64,000 nucleotides of DNA, from positions 2,004,409 to 2,068,408 of the forward strand of contig OY754982.1 in the NCBI GenBank assembly GCA_963576475.1, read 5' to 3'. Within the stretch, counting starts at the first letter, position 1; each line of letters opens with the position of its first letter. Below, piece by piece: positions 51,921 through 62,457 of this stretch. Made by a program: the position numbers and the translations under genes. The stretch comes from Molanna angustata (lineage: Eukaryota > Arthropoda > Insecta > Trichoptera > Molannidae). The notes below the pieces were generated by a model. It did not search any database. It was not told the DNA's origin and was given only the letters and a program-made list of their open reading frames with translations.

Positions 51921-54900
51921 CAACAACATACATACATACATCTGATCAAATTAACTATTACAGCGCGGCTGACAGCTCTCCCGAACACTAGGTATTTTAT
52001 TATCAACAACATACATACATACATCTGATCAAATTAACTATTACAGCGCGGCTGACAGCTCTCCCGAACACTAGGTATTTTATTATCAACAACATACATA
52101 CATACATCTGATCAAATTAACTATTACAGCGCGGCTGACAGCTCTCCCGAACACTAGGTATTTTATTATCAACAACATACATACATACATCTGATCAAAT
52201 TAACTATTACAGCGCGGCTGACAGCTCTCCCGAACACTAGGTATTTTATTATCAACAACATACATACATACATCTGATCAAATTAACTATTACAGCGCGG
52301 CTGACAGCTCTCCCGAACACTAGGTATTTTATTATCAACAACATACATACATACATCTGATCAAATTAACTATTACAGCGCGGCTGACAGCTCTCCCGAA
52401 CACTAGGTATTTTATTATCAACAACATACATACATACATCTGATCAAATTAACTATTACAGCGCGGCTGACAGCTCTCCCGAACACTAGGTATTTTATTA
52501 TCAACAACATACATACATACATCTGATCAAATTAACTATTACAGCGCGGCTGACAGCTCTCCCGAACACTAGGTATTTTATTATCAACAACATACATACA
52601 TACATCTGATCAAATTAACTATTACAGCGCGGCTGACAGCTCTCCCGAACACTAGGTATTTTATTATCAACAACATACATACATACATCTGATCAAATTA
52701 ACTATTACAGCGCGGCTGACAGCTCTCCCGAACACTAGGTATTTTATTATCAACAACATACATACATACATCTGATCAAATTAACTATTACAGCGCGGCT
52801 GACAGCTCTCCCGAACACTAGGTATTTTATTATCAACAACATACATACATACATCTGATCAAATTAACTATTACAGCGCGGCTGACAGCTCTCCCGAACA
52901 CTAGGTATTTTATTATCAACAACATACATACATACATCTGATCAAATTAACTATTACAGCGCGGCTGACAGCTCTCCCGAACACTAGGTATTTTATTATC
53001 AACAACATACATACATACATCTGATCAAATTAACTATTACAGCGCGGCTGACAGCTCTCCCGAACACTAGGTATTTTATTATCAACAACATACATACATA
53101 CATCTGATCAAATTAACTATTACAGCGCGGCTGACAGCTCTCCCGAACACTAGGTATTTTATTATCAACAACATACATACATACATCTGATCAAATTAAC
53201 TATTACAGCGCGGCTGACAGCTCTCCCGAACACTAGGTATTTTATTATCAACAACATACATACATACATCTGATCAAATTAACTATTACAGCGCGGCTGA
53301 CAGCTCTCCCGAACACTAGGTATTTTATTATCAACAACATACATACATACATCTGATCAAATTAACTATTACAGCGCGGCTGACAGCTCTCCCGAACACT
53401 AGGTGTTTTATTATCAACAACATACATACATACATCTGATCAAATTAACTATTACAGCGCGGCTGACAGCTCTCCCGAACACTAGGTATTTTATTATCAA
53501 CAACATACATACATACATCTGATCAAATTAACTATTACAGCGCGGCTGACAGCTCTCCCGAACACTAGGTATTTTATTATCAACAACATACATACATACA
53601 TCTGATCAAATTAACTATTACAGCGCGGCTGACAGCTCTCCCGAACACTAGGTATTTTATTATCAACAACATACATACATACATCTGATCAAATTAACTA
53701 TTACAGCGCGGCTGACAGCTCTCCCGAACACTAGGTATTTTATTATCAACAACATACATACATACATCTGATCAAATTAACTATTACAGCGCGGCTGACA
53801 GCTCTCCCGAACACTAGGTATTTTATTATCAACAACATACATACATACATCTGATCAAATTAACTATTACAGCGCGGCTGACAGCTCTCCCGAACACTAG
53901 GTATTTTATTATCAACAACATACATACATACATCTGATCAAATTAACTATTACAGCGCGGCTGACAGCTCTCCCGAACACTAGGTATTTTATTATCAACA
54001 ACATACATACATACATCTGATCAAATTAACTATTACAGCGCGGCTGACAGCTCTCCCGAACACTAGGTATTTTATTATCAACAACATACATACATACATC
54101 TGATCAAATTAACTATTACAGCGCGGCTGACAGCTCTCCCGAACACTAGGTATTTTATTATCAACAACATACATACATACATCTGATCAAATTAACTATT
54201 ACAGCGCGGCTGACAGCTCTCCCGAACACTAGGTATTTTATTATCAACAACATACATACATACATCTGATCAAATTAACTATTACAGCGCGGCTGACAGC
54301 TCTCCCGAACACTAGGTATTTTATTATCAACAACATACATACATACATCTGATCAAATTAACTATTACAGCGCGGCTGACAGCTCTCCCGAACACTAGGT
54401 ATTTTATTATCAACAACATACATACATACATCTGATCAAATTAACTATTACAGCGCGGCTGACAGCTCTCCCGAACACTAGGTATTTTATTATCAACAAC
54501 ATACATACATACATCTGATCAAATTAACTATTACAGCGCGGCTGACAGCTCTCCCGAACACTAGGTATTTTATTATCAACAACATACATACATACATCTG
54601 ATCAAATTAACTATTACAGCGCGGCTGACAGCTCTCCCGAACACTAGGTATTTTATTATCAACAACATACATACATACATCTGATCAAATTAACTATTAC
54701 AGCGCGGCTGACAGCTCTCCCGAACACTAGGTATTTTATTATCAACAACATACATACATACATCTGATCAAATTAACTATTACAGCGCGGCTGACAGCTC
54801 TCCCGAACACTAGGTATTTTATTATCAACAACATACATACATACATCTGATCAAATTAACTATTACAGCGCGGCTGACAGCTCTCCCGAACACTAGGTAT

Positions 54901-57139
54901 TTTATTATCAACAACATACATACATACATCTGATCAAATTAACTATTACAGCGCGGCTGACAGCTCTCCCGAACACTAGGTATTTTATTATCAACAACAT
55001 ACATACATACATCTGATCAAATTAACTATTACAGCGCGGCTGACAGCTCTCCCGAACACTAGGTATTTTATTATCAACAACATACATACATACATCTGAT
55101 CAAATTAACTATTACAGCGCGGCTGACAGCTCTCCCGAACACTAGGTATTTTATTATCAACAACATACATACATACATCTGATCAAATTAACTATTACAG
55201 CGCGGCTGACAGCTCTCCCGAACACTAGGTATTTTATTATCAACAACATACATACATACATCTGATCAAATTAACTATTACAGCGCGGCTGACAGCTCTC
55301 CCGAACACTAGGTATTTTATTATCAACAACATACATACATACATCTGATCAAATTAACTATTACAGCGCGGCTGACAGCTCTCCCGAACACTAGGTATTT
55401 TATTATCAACAACATACATACATACATCTGATCAAATTAACTATTACAGCGCGGCTGACAGCTCTCCCGAACACTAGGTATTTTATTATCAACAACATAC
55501 ATACATACATCTGATCAAATTAACTATTACAGCGCGGCTGACAGCTCTCCCGAACACTAGGTATTTTATTATCAACAACATACATACATACATCTGATCA
55601 AATTAACTATTACAGCGCGGCTGACAGCTCTCCCGAACACTAGGTATTTTATTATCAACAACATACATACATACATCTGATCAAATTAACTATTACAGCG
55701 CGGCTGACAGCTCTCCCGAACACTAGGTATTTTATTATCAACAACATACATACATACATCTGATCAAATTAACTATTACAGCGCGGCTGACAGCTCTCCC
55801 GAACACTAGGTATTTTATTATCAACAACATACATACATACATCTGATCAAATTAACTATTACAGCGCGGCTGACAGCTCTCCCGAACACTAGGTATTTTA
55901 TTATCAACAACATACATACATACATCTGATCAAATTAACTATTACAGCGCGGCTGACAGCTCTCCCGAACACTAGGTATTTTATTATCAACAACATACAT
56001 ACATACATCTGATCAAATTAACTATTACAGCGCGGCTGACAGCTCTCCCGAACACTAGGTATTTTATTATCAACAACATACATACATACATCTGATCAAA
56101 TTAACTATTACAGCGCGGCTGACAGCTCTCCCGAACACTAGGTATTTTATTATCAACAACATACATACATACATCTGATCAAATTAACTATTACAGCGCG
56201 GCTGACAGCTCTCCCGAACACTAGGTATTTTATTATCAACAACATACATACATACATCTGATCAAATTAACTATTACAGCGCGGCTCACAGCTCTCCCGA
56301 ACACTAGGTATTTTATTATCAACAACATACATACATACATCTGATCAAATTAACTATTACAGCGCGGCTGACAGCTCTCCCGAACACTAGGTATTTTATT
56401 ATCAACAACATACATACATACATCTGATCAAATTAACTATTACAGCGCGGCTGACAGCTCTCCCGAACACTAGGTATTTTATTATCAACAACATACATAC
56501 ATACATCTGATCAAATTAACTATTACAGCGCGGCTGACAGCTCTCCCGAACACTAGGTATTTTATTATCAACAACATACATACATACATCTGATCAAATT
56601 AACTATTACAGCGCGGCTGACAGCTCTCCCGAACACTAGGTATTTTATTATCAACAACATACATACATACATCTGATCAAATTAACTATTACAGCGCGGC
56701 TGACAGCTCTCCCGAACACTAGGTATTTTATTATCAACAACATACATACATACATCTGATCAAATTAACTATTACAGCGCGGCTGACAGCTCTCCCGAAC
56801 ACTAGGTATTTTATTATCAACAACATACATACATACATCTGATCAAATTAACTATTACAGCGCGGCTGACAGCTCTCCCGAACACTAGGTATTTTATTAT
56901 CAACAACATACATACATACATCTGATCAAATTAACTATTACAGCGCGGCTCACAGCTCTCCCGAACACTAGGTATTTTATTATCAACAACATACATACAT
57001 ACATCTGATCAAATTAACTATTACAGCGCGGCTGACAGCTCTCCCGAACACTAGGTATTTTATTATCAACAACATACATACATACATCTGATCAAATTAA
57101 CTATTACAGCGCGGCTGACAGCTCTCCCGAACACTAGGT
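51921..57139. repeat. 83-bp minisatellite, about 63 copies
   Basis: The period is exactly 83 bp: CAACAAC starts at 51921, 52004 and so on to 57067. The unit holds caacaacatacatacataca, tctgatcaaattaactatta, cagcgcggctgacagctctc and ccgaacactaggtattttat. The copies are almost identical. I saw only AGGTG for AGGTA near 53403 (and at the right edge), and GGCTCAC for GGCTGAC near 56287 and 56951. Those last two are exactly 664 bp (8 units) apart. All frames contain stops. Each unit has a small GCTGACAGC palindrome and a CATA run. Confidence 0.97.
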
Positions 57140-57426
57140 GTTTTTAATCAAACAAGAAAGATTATGGTTCTACATATATATTTCCCTTAACATAGAACGA
57201 CCGTTTCGGCTGACTAGGCCCTTATCAACTGGTAAACATAGAGTAGAGTCTTTTTCTTATACACATACTAGACATCTGTTTATTTTACAACTATACAAAA
57301 TTACTTTACATTACAATTATGAAATATCCTAAACAGTTGTGTGTAGATTAAAGGGGAAGATTAACAATATTACTACATGCCATCATGATGAGAACTCGAA
57401 TCCGCCATAACGATTTTACACAATAA
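57140..57426 (-). ncRNA. Region with a hammerhead-ribozyme-like motif (57196-57232, minus)
   Basis: On the minus strand, 'ttgataagggcctagtcagc' is followed by cgaaacggtcg. This matches the hammerhead order: a CUGAUGA-like box (here UUGAUAA), a short stem II (GGC / GCC), a GAAA box and then a GGUC cleavage-type site. One core box is off consensus and stem I is not convincing, so it may be a decayed copy. The rest of the interval has no gene. Confidence 0.3.
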
Positions 57427-57835
57427 TTACATATTGACATACAAACGCATACATACAGAAGTATGTTTATTACCGAATGTTTTTATTATTGCATATGCGC
57501 ATATGACAATATATAGAACTTTAAAAATTGAATTGATAGGGATCTCATTAAAAAGGCATAATTGGTGAACGTTGCGCAAGCGCATAAAGTGATCACGTAA
57601 ACCAGCCGATGACAGGTCGTAAGCCCTGTAGGTGCCTTGGTTTCCCGGTTCTCCTACAGTAAATATTCCAACTTCGTCTCTATTGAGATAATTAAAAAAA
57701 AATCTGTTAAAAAATATGTTTATTACATCGTTAAATTGCTTTGTACCTAAACATCGCTTAAATGCCCCTGAAGATTCAAAAAAAAATATCAATATTTCCA
57801 TAGTGTTAACTAAATTTGGAGCAAGCTCTTGTGAT
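57427..57835 (-). repeat. Dispersed repeat with conserved 124-codon frame, relative of 4855-5035
   Basis: The minus frame 57801-57427 encodes a 124-residue peptide. Its middle ('QGTYRAYDLSSAGLRDHF', MRLRNVHQ) is conserved with the copy at 4855, while the flanks are less so. The similarity continues at nucleotide level beyond the frame (aagttctatatatt). It matches no family I know. It may be a piece of an uncharacterised transposon protein, or a non-coding repeat whose frame is incidental. Confidence 0.5.
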
Positions 57836-57928
57836 AAACAATTTTTGTGTAATTATTACGTACTACCGAAATACTGAAGAGATCATTATTTCTGGTAAAT
57901 CACGTAGGAACTATTAGATTAAATATCG

Positions 57929-57964
57929 CGTTGACTCCCAATAAATATTGGGAGTCAACACGAT
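57929..57964. repeat. Short hairpin
   Basis: 'cgttgactcccaat' and attgggagtcaacacg form near-perfect arms around AAAT. Confidence 0.7.
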
Positions 57965-58317
57965 AATTAAGAATATTGTGCAGATACACAATGTCTCTTA
58001 TTGATCGGCGTTCTTGTAGTGGATGGAGCATAATGTAATGTTTACAGCGATTAGAATAGTTATTGAAATATACTTGTGTAGGTACTTATATAATTTATTA
58101 TCTTTCATGTCCTTGAGCGTCATCCCTAATGGTGTAAAAGTAAAAGAAGATTTTATATAGCAATCAGGCAGTTCAACCAACCTACGGGACATACGCTTAG
58201 GGCTTTAGGCATAAAATGAAACAACATCAATTAGCATTAATTAGTTTATTAAATTGACTAGATGTACAATAATTCGAAAAATGACATAAATAAATTAGGT
58301 ACTTGTCGGTGTCACTG
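57965..58317. other. AT-rich spacer, nothing recognised
   Basis: The minus frame 58192-57998 has no known motif. Confidence 0.4.
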
Positions 58318-59535
58318 TTTCAAGATGCATTAGCTCCGACACTGGTTTTTTTTCCACTAGACCTTAGAATACACTACAGCTCATTTTCACTAATGTCGGA
58401 TGAGCTGTCAAAGTTGACATTAAACGCGAAATGTTCAAAATAATAACTAATGTTAAAAATCATACAACTACGTAAATAATATGTTGAGAAATATAATATA
58501 TACATTAAAGTGATTAAATTCTCATTAAAGTGATTATTAAAAAACCTTTTCATTTCTCGACCATTCAACTATTTAAAGACTTTAACGTACTAACTACAGC
58601 ACAACTCTATATTAAACAAATCCTTATTCACTTTAAAAATGATAAGAAAAACCATATCACTGTTCAATATTCCCACGATACAAAAGACACAGACATCAAC
58701 TAATCACTCCGAAGACAAACACTACATACGGACAAAGACATTATCAATACTTGGCTCCAAAGATCCTAAATTTAGTTGCAAAAGATATAAAGAACATACA
58801 TTTAATAGAAAATACAAGACTTAAACATACAATACAAACATGGTTATATAACAAAGGGATCAACTATTGTCAGCAAATTTTCAATTCATAACAACATATA
58901 CGCCAAAACTACTAACATAGGACTCAATAAGTGGACCATGGGCTACACAATCATTCTATATGACAGCTTACAATGACTTAGTAATTAATATTATGTAACT
59001 AGTCTACCACCTCGGAACAGGCCTGGCCTAGTGAGGTGGTCCAAACCAACCCAATTTATTTGTTGTGTCGCTTATATAAAATGTAATTTTTGGTATATGT
59101 AATAAAAAAAATATATACACCTATACGGGATGCAATAAAATACGACAAATAAATAATAGTATGATGTGTGCGTAAATCTCCATTCCCCTTAATTTTTTGT
59201 CTAAATTCAGTCAGTCTTTAATAATAATAGCGATTCGCGTGAGCGAGTTGCTTTATACATTGAATGGAAATTGATTGCAGGAAAATGTTATTATGATGTA
59301 TTCGGATTAGATCACACTTTTCAAATAAATTAAATTTAAATTAAGCATATTATTTACGTGGTTGTATGACAGCTTCTATTTGTAATAAGTACTATTTATT
59401 ATGTTGTGTGTTGAAAACTTTCGCGTTTTATATAAACTTTGACAGGTCATTCGATCTTGGTAAAAATGAACTGTAGTGTATTCTAAGGTATAGTATTTTT
59501 TCCCTAGTGGAGCAATACATGTACAATTAGTGTGA
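58318..59535. mobile_element. Inverted-repeat element of about 1.2 kb
   Basis: The left arm 58340-58445 (ccactagaccttagaataca, ctacagctcattttcac, agctgtcaaagttgac, aaacgcgaaa) corresponds to the inverse of 59400-59515. The arms are about 110-180 bp and diverged. It encloses a LINE 3' fragment. The small frames inside (58374-58568, 58639-58824) follow the arms or AT-rich DNA and are not convincing genes. Confidence 0.55.
58990..59110 (+). mobile_element. Non-LTR 3' UTR fragment with A-run
   Basis: 'accacctcggaacaggcctg' and gcctagtgaggtggt correspond to the inverse of 62545-62590, inside the 3' UTR of the element at the right edge. It ends in aataaaaaaaa near 59108. Confidence 0.6.
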
Positions 59536-59925
59536 TGTCAATGATATAATATGTATAAATGATGTATATTCTAACAAAATAATATGTATAATATTATATG
59601 TATAATATGTATATTCTAACAAAACTTGATAATTATGTTTACAGATCGTTTGATATTCAAATGTACATAGATATATGTGTATTTTGTAGCTAAGTACATA
59701 TATAAACATTTTTGATAATAACAAATTAAAACACGACATTTGAAAAAGTTACTAATGATCTTTGTTCCTTGTTTTCATTCTTACTCGTACTTTACTTACT
59801 CCGATAAATACAAATTACCAAAGTGTATGATTTCGTCCTACTATGTTATGAAGGAACCTGTAAAAAATGTCTATATCAATATACGTGTAATCTGTCTGTA
59901 CTCATCATACAGAATTTACGATATC

Positions 59926-60376
59926 AATTCAAATATGCTTTTCAATTATCAATTCAGAATGCTTTTTAATTATCAATTCAGAATGCTTTACAATTATCAA
60001 TTCAGAATGCTTTTCAATTATCAATTCAGAATGCTTTTCAATTATCAATTCAGAATGCTTTTCAGTTATCAATTCAGAATGCTTTTCAATTATCAATTCA
60101 GAATGCTTTTCAATTATCAATTCAGAATGCTTTACAATTATCAATTCAGAATGCTTTTCAATTATCAATTCAGAATGCTTTACAATTATCAATTCAGAAT
60201 GCTTTTCAATTATCAATTCAGAATGCTTTTCAATTATCAATTCAGAATGCTTTTCAATTATCAATTCAGAATGATTTTCAATTATCAATTCAGAATGCTT
60301 TTCAATTATCAATTCAGAATGCTTTTCAATTATCAATTCAGAATGTTTTTCAATATTATCAATTCAGAATGCTTTT
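59926..60376. repeat. 24-bp tandem array, about 18-19 copies
   Basis: The unit is tttcaattatcaattcagaa+tgct. Because 24 is a multiple of 3, an eight-residue peptide repeat (MLFNYQFR on +, EKHSELII on -) stays open in both strands. Variants are tttac, tttta and ttcag at the unit start. I see no evidence of a gene. Confidence 0.95.
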
Positions 60377-60769
60377 GTGTACCGTGCTTGCACGGTGTAC
60401 AATGCTTTCTTTAATACACTTGACATCTCTGCGATCTCTCTCAGTGCGTTAAAGACAGCTGTCTCCTCATATCTTTCCTAGTAGGTACTTTGATTTAATC
60501 AGCTGTCATATTTTAGTGTTTTTTTTATGTACTAGTAAATCAATTATAAATTAATTGTATTTTTTGTATCAATATTAATTATCCTATTGAATAATGCATG
60601 GAGTTTTCACTGGTCCACTAATAAAGCAATGTACATTGTCTGTTTTATAAATTTTGTAGACTGTATAACTCAATATAAGAGGTTATAACTTTGTATTGCG
60701 TTATGTCCGATTTCGAGAAAAGGGGTATCTTTAGATTGGTTCCATTTCATTTTGGTCAAGATCTGGGGG
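60377..60769. other. AT-rich spacer, nothing recognised
   Basis: No supported gene. Confidence 0.4.
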
Positions 60770-60937
60770 GCAATCTGGTCAACTGGCGAATTCAAAACCA
60801 TCCGCGTTTACCCATATCATGGATATAATTATCATCTTCAGATAATAAGTTATAAAACTCCATAAGATAATTATATCCATTGTATATAAACATTGATCCT
60901 TTTGATATCGCCGGTTGACCAGACTTGCCCCCCTGAT
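60770..60937. mobile_element. Hairpin MITE, copy 2 (partner at 5644)
   Basis: Termini gatctGGGGGGCAATCTGGTC and, inverted, gatcaGGGGGGCAAGTCTGGTC. The inner arm 'ttacccatatcatggata' is shared with the 5644 copy. The central loop differs. Confidence 0.8.
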
Positions 60938-61051
60938 CATGGGATCTCTTCAATTTTCATTATGGCGATAGTAATTGTATTCCACATTATCCGATATTAA
61001 TGATTTCTTTTGTAATAGGAAGGGAGTGATTCAGAGATGATCAGAGATGAT
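60938..61051. other. Short spacer
   Basis: Contains a doubled 'gatgatcagagatgatc'. Nothing else is seen. Confidence 0.4.
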
Positions 61052-62130
61052 CTTCTGTTTGTATTCCTTATTTTGGAAATAAACAATATAACTAAGTACA
61101 TATTTTAATCCTAATCAATTCAAACGTTACCTTATTTTGTCTCTGTTTGTATTCATTATTTTGGAAATAAACAAAATAACTAATTACATATTTTAATCCT
61201 AATCAATTCAATCGTTACCTTATTTTGTCTCTGTTTGTATTCATTATTTTGGAAATAAACAATATAACTAAGTACATATTTTAATCCTAATCAATTCAAA
61301 CGTTACCTTATTTTGTCTCTGTTTGTATTCATTATTTTGGAAATAAACAATATAACTAAGTACATATTTTAATCCTAATCAATTCAATCGTTACCTTATT
61401 TTGTCTCTGTTTGTATTCATTATTTTGGAAATAAACAATATAACTAAGTACATATTTTAATCCTAATCAATTCAAACGTTACCTTATTTTGTCTCTGCTT
61501 GTATTCCTTATTTTGGAAATAAACAATATAACTAAGTACATATTTTAATCCTAATCAATTCAATCGTTACCTTATTTTGTTTCTGTTTGTATTCATTATT
61601 TTGGAAATAAACAATATAACTAAGTACATATTTTAATCCTAATCAATTCAAACGTTACCTTATTTTGTCTCTGCTTGTATTCCTTATTTTGGAAATAAAC
61701 AATATAACTAAGTACATATTTTAATCCTAATCAATTCAATCGTTACCTTATTTTGTCTCTGTTTGTATTCCTTATTTTGGAAATAAACAATATAACTAAG
61801 TACATATTTTAATCCTAATCAATTCAAACGTTACCTTATTTTGTCTCTGTTTGTATTCATTATTTTGGAAATAAACAAAATAACTAATTACATATTTTAA
61901 TCCTAATCAATTCAAACGTTACCTTATTTTGTCTCTGCTTGTATTCCTTATTTTGGAAATAAACAATATAACTAAGTACATATTTTAATCCTAATCAATT
62001 CAAACATTACCTTATTTTTTCCCCGTTTGTATTTCTTATTTTGGAAATATACAATATAACTAAGTACATATTTTAATCCTAATAAATACAAATGTTACCT
62101 TATTTTGTCTCCGTTTGTATTCCTTATCTA
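61052..62130. repeat. 88-bp tandem array, about 12 copies
   Basis: The period is 88 bp (ctctgtttg at 61141, 61229 and so on). The unit has gtattcattattttggaaat, aaacaatataactaagtaca and tattttaatcctaatcaatt. Positions caaacg/caatcg alternate in most successive units, and ctgcttg..ccttatt variants recur, which suggests a dimeric higher-order repeat. The copies at the right end are more diverged. Confidence 0.95.
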
Positions 62131-62370
62131 TAATGTCTGTAAGTATATTTGAGTTTGAGTCAATTTTACTGTCCAATTGCTTACACAAATTTTTAACCCC
62201 TGTATCCTATAAATATGAGAAATATATTATATAATAAAAACCAATAAAGATATGTTAAAAAAATACTAATATTATTCAATAAATATTTTTATTGTTGCAT
62301 ATTCGCATACTTTGGACTTTTTTTCGCTGTTGAGAGTCAATAATATTTTATGAAACGAAGTTGTAAGTTG

Positions 62371-62430
62371 AAATATTATAGGAGAACCAAGAATATTATA
62401 GGAGAACCAAGAATATTATAGGAGAAGATA
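62371..62430. repeat. 20-bp tandem repeat, about 3 copies
   Basis: GAATATTATAGGAGAACCAA is repeated with a final partial copy. It contains the 'ggagaacc' motif seen inverted near 57650. Confidence 0.85.
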
Positions 62431-62457
62431 TGTCAGGAAGATGTGAAGAATAAATTA

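Noticed and set aside
51921..57139. CRISPR-like regular repeats
   Set aside because: There are no unique spacers. It is a simple tandem array in a eukaryotic genome.
59740..60414. Frame of 224 codons on + and 135 codons on -
   Set aside because: It is the 24-bp tandem array with AT-rich flanks. No domain, splice or promoter evidence.
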